A DNA stretch of 64,000 nt from Candidatus Chlorohelix allophototropha (GTDB lineage: Bacteria > Chloroflexota > Chloroflexia > Chloroheliales > Chloroheliaceae), in the NCBI RefSeq assembly GCF_030389965.1, contig NZ_CP128402.1:62001-126000 (forward strand). Direction: 5' to 3'. Positions 17,601 to 29,800 of the stretch are shown here, piece after piece (the stretch's first letter is position 1; every line of letters begins with the position of its first letter). Under the pieces are notes generated by a model. That model ran no database searches and was not told the DNA's origin. It was given only the letters and a program-made list of their open reading frames with translations. A program made the position numbers and the translations under genes.

Positions 17601-19698
17601 AACTGCGCAGTTTTTGCGTGTTAGCCTGGTCCTCCCTGGCAACCTCTTCTATCTGAGGTATTCTTGCCGCATACATGCGGTAGGTCATAGAAGATAATAC
17701 AGATGTTTCTATATCAGTTGCCAGCAACGCTGTATCGGTTGTATTGGGAGCGGGTAATTGAATGATTTGAGGGGGCTGACCCACCAATGTCGAACCTGAT
17801 GATCTCGACGCATTGGCTAGTGTATTTATGTTAAAGGGATTGGTCTCGATAAAGCTAAAAGTCATCAGCGGTTGATCGGGAGCAGTCCACCGGATGAGAG
17901 TTAGCAAGCTAACCCCGGAGGTGCTTTTATAGCCGAGCTGCCCTGTAGTAAGGCGCACTTTATCCTGGTAATAGTCGTTGCTAAAGGGTGTTTTATAGGA
18001 CGAGACATAGGGGTCAGGCAGCGAAGGGATTAAATCATATATATGTGCCGCAAGCGCCAGAGCACCTTTATTAAACTGGTGCTGGTTTTCTAAAACCCCC
18101 ACCAGGACAAGGTCGTCGAAAGGGGTCGTTTTGATGAGTGAATTTGACAGTGCAAACGAAATGGGATTCAGCTCCGAGGTAAGCTTATTGATGACGAGTC
18201 TTTCTAAAATGTTCCAGGCCAGAAGATAGACCTGTGTGACAGATTTTGTTTCCAGCAAAGCCAGTTCTGTCCGGTCGGAATGGACATTTGGCCTTTGCCT
18301 GTCCGCACGAAGAGGCCTATCAATCGTGAAACTTGACTTTACTTCCATCATTGTCACAATTTCATTGCCACTTGATAGAGAGTTATAGCGGATTTCAAAC
18401 TGGTTAGGATAGCTTATGTTGGCCTGCACTCGGATTTGGCGAATCATGTTGCTGTTGCTATCGTTCCACAGTTCAAAATGTTGTCTTCCGCCCCGGACAA
18501 AAGCCTGTGTGGCGGTCAAAGCTATACGGCCAGGTTCGGCCATCAGATAGGATTTTCTTAGTTTGACAGTCCCTTTTTCAAGGCCCTGCCAGTTTGCCGA
18601 TAGCCCTACATCCGTGACCAAGCAGATGGCACCGATACCACCAGCATCACCTAAATGATCGATACTGCTGGTTAAAGTGACCGGAAGGGCCCAGGCGCCC
18701 AGGGTAAGAGGGGCCGTCCCACCCGGCTGAAATAACTGGGACAAAACCCGAGCGATGTGCACTGTGTGGGGCGTTGATTTAAACGGGATCAGAAGACGGT
18801 TGAGAATCGGCTCATAATTACCGTTATGGCTGGCGCTTGTGAGACTATATTCCTGCCCATAGAGGGTTAGTGCCATATCCTCGGCCTGTACCAGGGACAT
18901 TCCACCAGGATTACAGATTAGAGTGACGCTGCGGGGTAGCGTAATCGTCATTTGTTTGGCGTCATCACCGGTGTTAGTATCCAGCGCAGAAGAGGCTACT
19001 GGCTGATCCAATTCTAACTCTAGCATGCAGGATTGATTACTGGCGATGACAAGGGTGTCTCCGGAAATATTGACAGGACCGTTGATGCTCAGGGTTCCTC
19101 TCTTAATTTTCAGTCCGGTGAAAGACCCGGCGGGTGCTGAGGAGGCTAGCAAAGTGGATATGAACCAGATACTTCCCGCATCCAAGGGATAGGTGTTGCT
19201 CGCCATTAACAGCCCTCTGACGGGAATCGAGAGGAAAACCGCCGACGCATTGCCACGGGCTACTTTTAGCTGGCGTCTGATCCGGTAAAAATCGAACCAG
19301 TATAACCGTCCTAGGCTATCCGCAAAGGGACCTAAAGTGGAACTGATCATTTGCCCAGCCGCCCATTGGGGAACCGAAGCGGCATTCTGGCTGGTGAGAA
19401 CCGGAACTTCTCGCCGGAAAACTCGCAGGTCCGAAAGTGGTGATTCTGGTGTCGGCTCTAGGCTGCCGGCAATTTGGCTTACTGTATTGATGGCATCGCT
19501 CGTGATGAATGGCTTACGGGAAAATATCGTTTGCAAATCCACAGAATTGGGGGACAGAATCTCAGATAATAGCTGAGACTGGAGCACCTGAGCCAGAGCT
19601 TGTCTCAACTGTGAAAGTTGCTCCGGTGTTGATCCCGCTACCGGAACCAGATTACCTGTAAGCTGTAATAAAGTAGCCGCCAAGTGGATGTTATCCAT
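14611..19698 (-). CDS. Giant hypothetical protein, 1695 aa
   Basis: This is the larger of two adjacent giant genes. The N-terminal about 60 residues are helical (LLQLTGNLVPVAGSTPEQLS). The middle has long beta-rich stretches. The last about 250 residues show alternating hydrophobic/charged strands (FGFKVAVGLELATEW, AVGLEMEWKD) that recall amphipathic beta-barrel or beta-sheet proteins. I see no signal peptide, no Walker motif and no catalytic signature. ATG at 19698 has an AAAGGG ribosome site 8 bases upstream. The promoter should lie in the 500-base gap shared with the divergent katG. Function is unknown. Confidence 0.6.
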   Translation of the reverse strand: MDNIHLAATLLQLTGNLVPVAGSTPEQLSQLRQALAQVLQSQLLSEILSPNSVDLQTIFSRKPFITSDAINTVSQIAGSLEPTPESPLSDLRVFRREVPVLTSQNAASVPQWAAGQMISSTLGPFADSLGRLYWFDFYRIRRQLKVARGNASAVFLSIPVRGLLMASNTYPLDAGSIWFISTLLASSAPAGSFTGLKIKRGTLSINGPVNISGDTLVIASNQSCMLELELDQPVASSALDTNTGDDAKQMTITLPRSVTLICNPGGMSLVQAEDMALTLYGQEYSLTSASHNGNYEPILNRLLIPFKSTPHTVHIARVLSQLFQPGGTAPLTLGAWALPVTLTSSIDHLGDAGGIGAICLVTDVGLSANWQGLEKGTVKLRKSYLMAEPGRIALTATQAFVRGGRQHFELWNDSNSNMIRQIRVQANISYPNQFEIRYNSLSSGNEIVTMMEVKSSFTIDRPLRADRQRPNVHSDRTELALLETKSVTQVYLLAWNILERLVINKLTSELNPISFALSNSLIKTTPFDDLVLVGVLENQHQFNKGALALAAHIYDLIPSLPDPYVSSYKTPFSNDYYQDKVRLTTGQLGYKSTSGVSLLTLIRWTAPDQPLMTFSFIETNPFNINTLANASRSSGSTLVGQPPQIIQLPAPNTTDTALLATDIETSVLSSMTYRMYAARIPQIEEVAREDQANTQKLRSYFDAVLNTAKEQIYMLDVSTNADLLGVGLDIFGRRRDQTKEAQSATASRIPFEIIGVDLSALAANTRLYTLPQIQWEAIRTIQNPKVKPYPFPSPATSPDTGDPALLGAEVYELIPIAPRPVVKKILAAYNDSDNAARVAGLFTLPFGMKAVALWDNAYDNTKPGALLSLNQPKFDTSNVEGGIQISVLATSPDVGDNFETAGFKGATIQTRNLIDLLTGTIPLDDNGKPLSVLGPVVDTIFNNEFKPGGANERVPVHRIDFSGYGATLFSNWLNPNAEIAATSQTRFDVWIGRTSHEIVQVKSILYPCGVPLVRTITIQRTSGGGVTRYDSGWKAQGPGIYDFSYYVVIAGIKTQLPNPFEFHPGVVKGLYNVTNIADTGRIYHKPGGVPTDDVTMQEVFFDADVLLEDVSLGARNGFVPSKKQRGFVQLAPYQRPLSPQQFYQLLQEEGNLGGPVDCMVNVGASGQPMRLTRIDVSGVDNSGAYLFVSAGRGSLQLPKEGSWSLVRRQESTADIVGIDVDGALPLIREGRLNTIPVQPYRFAEPSDIRQASSPASDYGILHSTGSQKVLYLRPTIARGDANIRSTLRPYFADSYAILGSTAIFPNVDSTFPLGLVGTTLAVIGPGQLRLTSGGTFTTPVGYQRDLLNKGGSRIYVDYSDVADSGGQAVVTYTFDSQAPVPWTAMVKKESIVIDIMAFKGLITVTSEFEAAFGQKPTMPKPKVKFGSILQPIVDLLKFLGDFDMSQAFSVNMGNATVTTWQPKWKASLIGFKLKYEAPAKLEIWVFGFKIKSVPQTPGVTKPPVKLELDIEIEGHYNMLPFSKSSDTPSTDLAKVATDMLSVGASLKLGGEIDIFCTSIGILDLYFVGILEFEFGIDSKEGKSFGFKVAVGLELATEWPVVGEVSVMMAVGLEMEWKDSGSGIYAIMIFKGEAELLGGIIVIGISIEAKGGTEKEIESGEEKTYAVCEVEFAAEVTLAFVIHFEFDVTWQEKKQV

Positions 19699-22375
<2,677 letters not shown>

Positions 22376-22391
22376 CACATTACTTTAAGGT

Positions 22392-22418
22392 TGCTGTGGT
22401 GGTGATGCCATCACAGCA
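22392..22418 (+). terminator. Hairpin after katG
   Basis: TGCTGTG at 22392-22398 pairs with CACAGCA at 22412-22418, extended inside by TGG/CCA across a one-base mismatch. It starts 17 bases after the katG stop codon. There is no T-run, so it is either a factor-dependent terminator or an mRNA 3' stabiliser. Confidence 0.5.
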
Positions 22419-22756
22419 TTCCGGTTCCGGCGAATTTCGGACAAGAGAACAAATATTCCCTTCGTAGCACACCTTCACTTTTAAACTCTCCTTTCACTTT
22501 GCCACCATACTAACTGGCTGCTCGTAAACTTATTCTTGAGCTGGTAAAACTTGCTTACGAAATCTGCCCGCCTCCGCCTTGCACTCCCCTGTTCTTTGTG
22601 CCAGCGCCTGTTGTATGATTTTATAATTTCAACACTCCCATCTATTTGGGGAAATTCGTGACCAATACCAATTTTGAGGTGGCGTGAGTTGTTTCTTTTA
22701 ATATGGACACGAATAAAAACGAACCATGCAAGTCTGAAATAAGTAAACAGTATAAG
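22419..22756. other. Non-coding gap after katG
   Basis: About 340 bases with no ORF that I can support and no clear repeat. The next recognisable item is the WD40 scrap at 22762. Confidence 0.4.
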
Positions 22757-22761
22757 GCTCG

Positions 22762-23007
22762 GTGAGCGATGCCAATTTCAGCCCGGATGGGAAGAACATC
22801 TTGACCGCCAGCGAAGATTTCACTGCCATCATTCAACCCTGCGATATTTGCGGTAGCTTTTCCCAAGCGCTGGAGCAGGCTAAAAAGACTGTCACCCGCT
22901 CCCTCACCTCCGATGAAAAAGCCCAATTCGGGATAGCGACTGCGGCTATTTTACCAATCAGCCCAGCTAATACTTCCCGCTGGAGTAGAAAAGAAGAGAG
23001 AGCTTGA
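22762..23007 (+). pseudogene. C-terminal scrap of a WD40-repeat protein
   Basis: The frame begins with half a WD40 blade (ANFSPDGKNILTASEDFTA) and runs into the tail typical of such proteins (LEQAKKTVTRSLTSDEKAQF). The usual W of the blade is replaced by Q (IIQPCD). All upstream repeats are missing and GTG is the only possible start, so this is a remnant of a much longer gene. Confidence 0.65.
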
Positions 23008-23021
23008 TCGAGGTTCATTTT

Positions 23022-23492
23022 ATGAGGTATGTCCTTTTTCGATTTGGTTTAAGCTTAGCGCTATGCACGCTATTGGGCTTGTTGCTTCAGCCTGTGGGAA
23101 TAATACCACCACTGCTGTCCCAATTTTAGCTGCAACATCCGCCACCACAACCACTGTGGCTCAGTTAACAACCCCAACGACAATTACAGTTGCCAGTATA
23201 GCAACGGCGACGACTGCTTTAACCACAACTAACGCAGCGACAACTGCCAGTTCAACATTGCCCCAACTTCTTTTTGTGGGGAACTTGCTTGTCTCCGGAT
23301 ATGGTCTGAGTAATACCGATAGTTTTCCCTATCAAACTTGGAAACTTCTAGGGATGGACAAGTACGATATGCAAAACTTGGGTATGAACAGCAATTGATG
23401 GTAGCACTACTACAGAAATACTGACTTACAGCCCTGCTATAGATGCCTTATATGCAAATGATGTCAGTCAACTAGAGGTTCTCGCTCACACC
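23022..23492 (+). pseudogene. Degraded SGNH/GDSL hydrolase lipoprotein
   Basis: ATG 23022 opens a lipoprotein-like signal (MRYVLFRFGLSLALCTLLGL). The frame breaks within it, and the lipobox LVASAC continues in another frame from 23063. A Thr/Ala-rich linker follows. The start of an SGNH hydrolase comes next (LLFVGNLLVSGYGLSNTDSF), where the catalytic GDSL is changed to GNLL. A stop at about 23396 is followed, in another frame, by STTTEILTYSPAIDALY, still matching the family. The gene is then cut at the primase gene end (23493). Two frame breaks, a lost nucleophile and truncation make it non-functional. Confidence 0.7.
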
Positions 23493-26400
23493 TCAAGTAA
23501 GCGCCCAGGCTATGGGCAAATCCTCCCAAAACGGATCTTTTACCTGGGTGTCAACCGTCTCTTCCTGGAGCAAACTCATCTCCGGTTCGCTATCTCTCTC
23601 TTTATCAGGTTTAGTCTCCCCATGAACCACCCCCTGGTTTTTGGACGATTCCTCATAAGATTCACATGAGAAATTCATTTTTTCAGCGGGGTTGATGGCT
23701 ATTTTACCGGTCGTGGTAAGCTCATCAATCTTTAAATCCCCCACTGGCTCATTACAAAGTATTAGAATTCTGGCCGGAGGCAGCTGTTCCGACCGTAACG
23801 CGGTTCGGAGCCGTCCAATGGCCTGGATAATATGGGAGGCGTAATCGTGTTCGATGGCGGCTTGAACCGCGGGGTCGCTATGACACTGCCGCCATAAACC
23901 GGCACTCCGCCCCGTCCGGTCCAAATGGTTATACAGCCGAAGTTTTTGATACCGTGGTTGAACAGAATCTTGCGCTACCCCTTGTTCTTCTCCCAGAAAA
24001 GCCTTGAGCGCTTTTACTTCGGCCTCGATCCGGTCCAGCGGGCGCAGGTGGTGACCGACCAGCGCCAGACTATCCAGTCCGGCAAAGCGGTTGGTGGCCC
24101 GGTGTAGCCCCCAGTGTTCCACCTGCCCGCTTTCTGGGAGTTCCAGCGCTTCTTCCCCCTCTTCAAAGCGAAGCGGCACCACCGTTAGATGTTTTTCTCC
24201 GTTACCCGCAAAAGCCCTGATCGCCCTTGAGATATTAGCTCTGGTAGTCGCCTTATACAAATCGCCTTTGGAATAAAGGGCCCCGGTAATCTGGGTAATC
24301 CACTGGTGCTGGGGCACGGCGTAATGCTGTTCCTGCAGTTCCGGGAACAGCATTTTAAGCTGGGGCGGAACGGTAGAATCCAACACCACCAGCGTTTTAT
24401 GTCTGAGCAGTTCCACCAGGTGCCCTCTGACCTCGATAATTTCAAGCCGGAAACTACCGTCCGGCCCTTTAACGGCGTAGGGTGGGCCGGCATTTTCTTC
24501 CGTCAGCGCCCGTAGCAGCGCTGCGGCGGCCCGGTAAGGCAGGTTCAGTTTTGCATTGTGCCGGTAGGGCGTTTCAAAATGAAAGGCTTCATAAAGCATC
24601 ATCTCGGCAATCGGCGGGGCGGCCTGGATCTGACACCAGGCGGCCAGGCTTCTGAGATCTTCCCCCACCGCCAGCGCCGCCTGCTCCAGATAGGGCCAGG
24701 CGTTTACCAGTCGTCCGGCCCTGCAATCTGCTTCCTCCCGGCTTAAAGTATCCAGGGTGGTCTCGATTATCCCCAGAAGCTTTTGCCACTCCGGCGCGTA
24801 AAGGGCGGTCAGGGCAATCTTTTCCCGCCAGCCTCTCAGTACCTCGCCGTCAACGGTAATACCGCTTTCGAGCAGATAGGGTAAAAGTTCCTCGTCGCAA
24901 ATTACCACCTCAAACCGGCCCAGCTCATGCGAGTTATTCAGGTAGGCCTCTTTGGTGGCGATCACCACCCTGGCCTGGCGGCTCAGTTTTCGGCTGGCAA
25001 GATACCCGTCAATCTCGCAATGGAAAGGACGTAGCTGGCCGGGAAAGGCTTTTTGCCAGTTCACCTCACTGCCAAAAGGACAATCCCGGCAGACAAAGCG
25101 GGCAGCCGCATGGCGAGCGGACCCGGCCTGGAGAGCCAGCGGATTGGCACAATCCTCCGGTTCGGGTGACGCAGGAGGGGCGTTAAGGTCGATCAGCCGC
25201 CGCCCACGCTGTATAACTGCCAGCCCCTGCGCTACCGCCTGACCCAGCAGCGTATCAGGGCGGGTGCGCTCCCGGATATTCTCTTTAGTGGGACATACTA
25301 AAAGCACCCGGTGTTCAAGGGTACTTTCCAAAAGAGCGGTAGCCAACGCCTCATCGGCGGCCTGGCTTTTACCGGTGCCGGTGGTGGAGGTGATAACGGT
25401 TTTGGTGCCGTCAGGGCAGCGGATCTTACGGTCAAGAATAGCGCGGTGCTGTCGGCGGGCCTGCTCCACGGTAAAGAGGGGGGTGGCGGTGCCAAAGTTT
25501 AGGGCAAGGGCTTCAGGGGGAAGAGCTGGGACAAAGCGGGGGCCGGTGGAAATAGCCAGGTCAAAGCGGAAAACCGCGTCGGCTTTCAAAGCATCATCAA
25601 GGCCTTTTAAGGGATCCGGGGTAAAGACCGTTTCCTGGGAAGGCGGCAACAATAGGGCTGAATTCGTTTCTTCAACGGCACTATGCGGCATATCCCAATT
25701 CAAACTAAACAGACTTATCTGCGGGAAAGTCGCCGCCAGCAGGCGTAGCAACTTCTGCTCGGCTTCCCTTACCCTGGGGTTTTGGTGTTTATCCCGGTCA
25801 AAGGCCAGCGAAATACCACTGACCGCAAGCTGTTGGATAATTTCGATCAGTTCAGTTTCCCGGTAGGCGGTAACACCGGCCAGGGAAATAGCGTGGCACT
25901 GCCAGTTGTGGGAGGCCACCGCCGCTTTCTTAAAACCTTCGGTGATGATCAGGTGGTGGGAATTTTGAGCTTTAGTTTCTACCCTGAATACCGAAAGCGG
26001 GGTACCGCCAAGACCGCCGTGGGAGAGCCAACGATAACGGTCACTACGACCCTGCGGCCGGTCTTTTCGGAGCTGGATTCCCAACATAATACCGGTGTGA
26101 CTAAATGCCGGGAAGAGCAGCCCGTCGGACGCTCCGGCGATGGTCCACCAACTCCGGCTACCCGCGATTACCTTCAAAAGGGCCGGATGGCGGCAGGCGA
26201 TTTCTTCGCCAAACTGCTGTACTATTTTTCCAGCGATACTCCCCGCCTGGGAATAACGGAGGGTGCCGCAGCGGACAATAAATTCTTCCGCCAATCCCTC
26301 CGCTTTCAGGTAGGCCCGGTGTTCAGCAGACAATTTACATATCCCAATGATAGCTTGGTTAACCCTATCTATAGCCTCGGGGGGTAGTGGCTTAATTTCC

Positions 26401-26693
26401 TGCTCAGTTACTGATAAAGGTTGCTCAGCCTGAAATGCTTTAGAGACGGTGGAGTTGGGCAAGGCGGGTCTTAATTCATGGATCCAGCCGCCGCCACGCC
26501 ACTTTATGCTACGCTCTCCAGGAGTATACATGCAGTGGACCAGCGCTCCATCCCCGGAGACCTCGCACCAACCGTACCGGCCACACACCGGGCAGGGATA
26601 TTTCCTGCTGGTACGTTTCCACTCCACCCTTTCCCTAAAACCAGGTGTTTTTAATAAACCGGCCCCCTGATTACCGGGCTGTATTTTGGGCAT
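23493..26693 (-). CDS. Primase/helicase-like replication protein, 1066 aa
   Basis: The N-terminus has a zinc-ribbon (CPVCGRYGWC ... C, about residues 34-54), as in DnaG-type and phage primases. A TOPRIM/DUF3854-like region follows (HLIITEGFKKAAVA with the acidic residue, then SLAFDRDKH with a DxD pair). The second half is a helicase: Walker A STTGTGKS (about 433-440), the acidic VVICDEELL, and a motif VI-like QAIGRLRTALRSEQ near residue 990. It probably primes or unwinds plasmid DNA. Start ATG 26693 follows AGAAAGGA. Its leader is covered by an antisense RNA module resembling that at the rep-like gene, suggesting copy control of both. It borders pseudogene debris at its 3' end. Confidence 0.75.
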   Translation of the reverse strand: MPKIQPGNQGAGLLKTPGFRERVEWKRTSRKYPCPVCGRYGWCEVSGDGALVHCMYTPGERSIKWRGGGWIHELRPALPNSTVSKAFQAEQPLSVTEQEIKPLPPEAIDRVNQAIIGICKLSAEHRAYLKAEGLAEEFIVRCGTLRYSQAGSIAGKIVQQFGEEIACRHPALLKVIAGSRSWWTIAGASDGLLFPAFSHTGIMLGIQLRKDRPQGRSDRYRWLSHGGLGGTPLSVFRVETKAQNSHHLIITEGFKKAAVASHNWQCHAISLAGVTAYRETELIEIIQQLAVSGISLAFDRDKHQNPRVREAEQKLLRLLAATFPQISLFSLNWDMPHSAVEETNSALLLPPSQETVFTPDPLKGLDDALKADAVFRFDLAISTGPRFVPALPPEALALNFGTATPLFTVEQARRQHRAILDRKIRCPDGTKTVITSTTGTGKSQAADEALATALLESTLEHRVLLVCPTKENIRERTRPDTLLGQAVAQGLAVIQRGRRLIDLNAPPASPEPEDCANPLALQAGSARHAAARFVCRDCPFGSEVNWQKAFPGQLRPFHCEIDGYLASRKLSRQARVVIATKEAYLNNSHELGRFEVVICDEELLPYLLESGITVDGEVLRGWREKIALTALYAPEWQKLLGIIETTLDTLSREEADCRAGRLVNAWPYLEQAALAVGEDLRSLAAWCQIQAAPPIAEMMLYEAFHFETPYRHNAKLNLPYRAAAALLRALTEENAGPPYAVKGPDGSFRLEIIEVRGHLVELLRHKTLVVLDSTVPPQLKMLFPELQEQHYAVPQHQWITQITGALYSKGDLYKATTRANISRAIRAFAGNGEKHLTVVPLRFEEGEEALELPESGQVEHWGLHRATNRFAGLDSLALVGHHLRPLDRIEAEVKALKAFLGEEQGVAQDSVQPRYQKLRLYNHLDRTGRSAGLWRQCHSDPAVQAAIEHDYASHIIQAIGRLRTALRSEQLPPARILILCNEPVGDLKIDELTTTGKIAINPAEKMNFSCESYEESSKNQGVVHGETKPDKERDSEPEMSLLQEETVDTQVKDPFWEDLPIAWALT

Positions 26694-26714
26694 AGAAAAT
26701 CCTTTCTACGCCTC

Positions 26715-26744
26715 TTGACAGCACCATGTCAGGTGTGCTAAGCT
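26715..26744 (+). promoter_or_regulatory. Promoter-like pair for second antisense RNA
   Basis: TTGACA at 26715-26720 is a perfect -35. The -10 (TAAGCT, 18-base spacer) is weak. The placement relative to the primase start is the same as that of the 9685 promoter relative to the rep start. Confidence 0.4.
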
Positions 26745-26855
26745 TTTATTAGCCGGCAGCTAAACTGCCCTAAAAGAATAGCGCCTATCAGGGGCGTAAA
26801 CTTGGTTAGAAAATCCCAATGAGCTGGTAGGCCTGGTGGGATTTTCGCTTTTATA
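26745..26855 (+). ncRNA. Second predicted countertranscribed RNA, opposite the primase leader
   Basis: Downstream of the promoter the + strand forms GGCAG/CTGCC (26755-26769), then GCGCC/GGGCG (near 26781-26796), then a perfect ten-base terminator stem GAAAATCCCA (26809-26818) with TGGGATTTTC (26837-26846) and a CTTTTA run. The 3' end, ATTTTC...TTTATAGAC, is shared with the RNA at 9720-9815. It is antisense to the leader of the primase/helicase gene. Confidence 0.45.
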
Positions 26856-26887
26856 GACTATTTTGCTATTGGGCTGAAGCTCTTTTT

Positions 26888-29800
26888 CTACTCGCCGAGC
26901 AACCTCCTTGGTGAAAGATACTTTGCCCTTATAGCGCTCAAATCCGACCAGGGAGTAATCGCCTTCTGCCAGACTTTCCCTGCCGGACTTATTTCAGCCA
27001 GGAGGGTCTCATTGGTGGTAAGCAGTTCTAACGCCAGCTCGGGCCAGCCCAGCGAAGCGTCAGTCTCTACCACCGTGGAACTCCCCTCCAACACTTCCAT
27101 TACCAGCCTTTCTGATTCTTTTCCTCCCAACTCGTCCCAACGCTCTTCTCCGTTCAGGTTAAAGGCTGCTCTGACCCACCCCAGTATTTCCTCTCCCAGA
27201 AAATAGCGCTCTCCCAATCGTTCCTCCACCGGGCAGACCCACTCCACCAGCCGGAGAATCTGCCGGGCCAGTTCCACCCCGAAAGTTTTGGGGCTTTGGG
27301 GTATTGACACTCCACCCGGCGCCACTCCCCGGTAAGTCGCCTCCCACCAGAGCCGGCTCACTACCCCCAGCCAGGCGGCGTTAAACAACCGGGCCAGTTG
27401 TGCTTCTTTCGCCTGATCCGGTGTTACCAGTAACAGCGCTATTTTCCGGGGTGGTGGGACCACTGTTCCCCGCCGGTAGCAGTCCAATAGCCAGAGTGAC
27501 CAGCGCTGCCGCACATAGGCGGCCGCTTTAGCGAGATAACGGGCAGACCAGTTACGCAGACCCCGCTCATATTCCAGATAGAAGCCCAGATAGCGAATGG
27601 TATCGCCGGGACTTCCCAGCCGTAACTCCCCGTAACCGTCCGGCAAAAGCTGGCCGGTGGCATAGCCGATCTCAGTGGTTAGCGGCCTTATTCCCTGTTG
27701 GAGCTTATCCCGCCAGGCGACAAATGAGAGTTCTTCGGGCGGCAAATAAAAGCGGTGGCAGAAGGGCTCGGCCTGCCAGCTTTCCAGCCAGAAAGTTGGG
27801 GGAGGGAGCGGTAAGCGTTGTTTGAGCCGCTCGACCTTTTTGGTATCACGGTACCAGCCGGGGGTAGTAGAGAAAGGGCTAAAAAAGTGGCGTGATGGCA
27901 GGGACAGAAAGAAGTTAACCACCGCCCCGGCGTGTTCTGCCAGCGTATTTGGCCAGGTAAAGCCGATCTCCGCCACCGAGTTTCCCAGATCCTGCGGCAC
28001 TGAACTTTCCTGCTCCGCCCCGTCGTAGAAAACCAGTTTTGCCTGACCCTCGACGAGCAGGCGGCGGCGAGAGGCGAAAACGGCTCTTTCCCGCCGGTAA
28101 TGAGGGTCATATTCCAGGGCAAAACCCTCCAGCCAGAAGAGCGCCACCAGAGCAGGTTCAGTGAGATAAAAACTAAAGCGTTTCAGTCGCCTCTCTTCCG
28201 GTTCATAGGGGTAGGGAACCGGACCTTCTCTTCCGGTGGCAGCGGCGGCTATAGCCCCCAGCTGCCCATAGTTTTGACGGCGCTCTTTTAGGCGCCCCTG
28301 GCTCAATCGCGCTACCGGCAGGGCGGAAGGTAAAAGGGCCACTTCCGGCCGCGCCAGTTGCCGGAAAGCCGCGGCCGTCTCACCCCAGAACCGGGCCACC
28401 AGCCCGGAATGCTCCAGCCGGTTTAATTCGGCCTCAAGTCCTGACATTTTTACCCCGGTAAGGCGGTAAAGAGAAGGCAGGTCCAGCGGGCCAAAGGCAT
28501 GTAGAGTGTAAAGCAGCCGGCGCAAAGCCGGGCGGGCCAGCAAGTATAACAATAAACCCCCGGTTTCCCCGAACCTGCTCAGGTTGGCCTGCCGGTTCGA
28601 AGTAGCAATCTTCGGCAAGCCCGGCCTGGCTTTCTCCGCAATATAACCTGAAAAAATCGGGTCATGCTCCAGGTAATAACGCAGGCCGGTGGTCAACCGT
28701 TTAGAAGGAGGCTTTGCCAGAGGGGTTTGAATTGTTACAGGAGGTGGACCAGGAGGAAAATTCTTGCCCACCCCCAACCGGGAAAGCAACATAGCACGGT
28801 CCATACCGGCCAACTCGCCCGTGGTGAAAGCGAGCGGTTCAGGCCCGACCAATTCAAGTTCCAGCAGTGTCTGAGACAGGGCTATTTGCCACAATCCGGC
28901 TCTCCCCCGGCTTCTGGTGATTACCACCAGCCCAATCTCCCGGGGGTTCTCCAGTGGAAACGGCGTAGCTGGCAAGCGAGAGGCCGCTCCAGGACCTGCC
29001 GGTTCTGGCCGGACGGTCGCGGCCAGCCGTTGGGCCAGTGTCGGGTCGGAGAAGGCGGGGATTGGATTGGTAAGATTTTGCCCGACCGATTCAGGGGCGG
29101 TGAAATTTCCTGAACCGGGTCGCGCCAGACCGGGCAGGAAAAACAAATCAGGAAAAAAGCGCTCCTTAATATTGGATACCGCGGCAAGCGGCAAGGGTTG
29201 GCTGGAGAGGGCTACTCCTGGTTGGTGCAGCCTTTCCGCCAGCGCTTTCAGATAAGGCTTCACCCAGCTATCCGGTAGCGTTTCTGGATCAACCACTACC
29301 AGTAAAACCTTTTTTATTCCAGTCTCGGGCAAATCTTCTGCCGGAAATTCCAGCAGTCCTACCGCATCCACCGGTATAGAAAGAACCGGTCCTTCCTCTC
29401 CCTCACCGGCCACCAGCGAAACCCCTTCGCCCCAGGCCAGTGGTCCGGTGAGATCTTGCGCCCGGTATAGTGCCATGAGAAATCGCCGGGCTAACGCCAG
29501 ACTCCCCACCCGCCTCAGGTAAAGTGGCACTTCCCCCAATGTTATGCCGGCACAGTTGGCAAAATTGTTACGCCAGCCGGACAGCCTGGCATAATGTAGG
29601 TCCTCAATAGGCAGAATGGCCTGGACCAGGTAAGCCAGCGCCAGCGCTCCCCGATGGGTCAGCCAGAATCGCCGGTGCCGGGTGGCGGCTTGCGTGGCAG
29701 TCGGCGTGTTAGCCAACGCCTCCAGCAAATTTTCTGTTTCATTTCCCAAAAGAGGTATTCCCGGTAAGCGTAGGAATCCTTCCGGGCTCACCGCCGCCAG

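Noticed and set aside
10966-19698. Phage tail or contractile injection system
   Set aside because: No sheath, tube or baseplate motif was recognised, and the two proteins lack neighbours of such systems.
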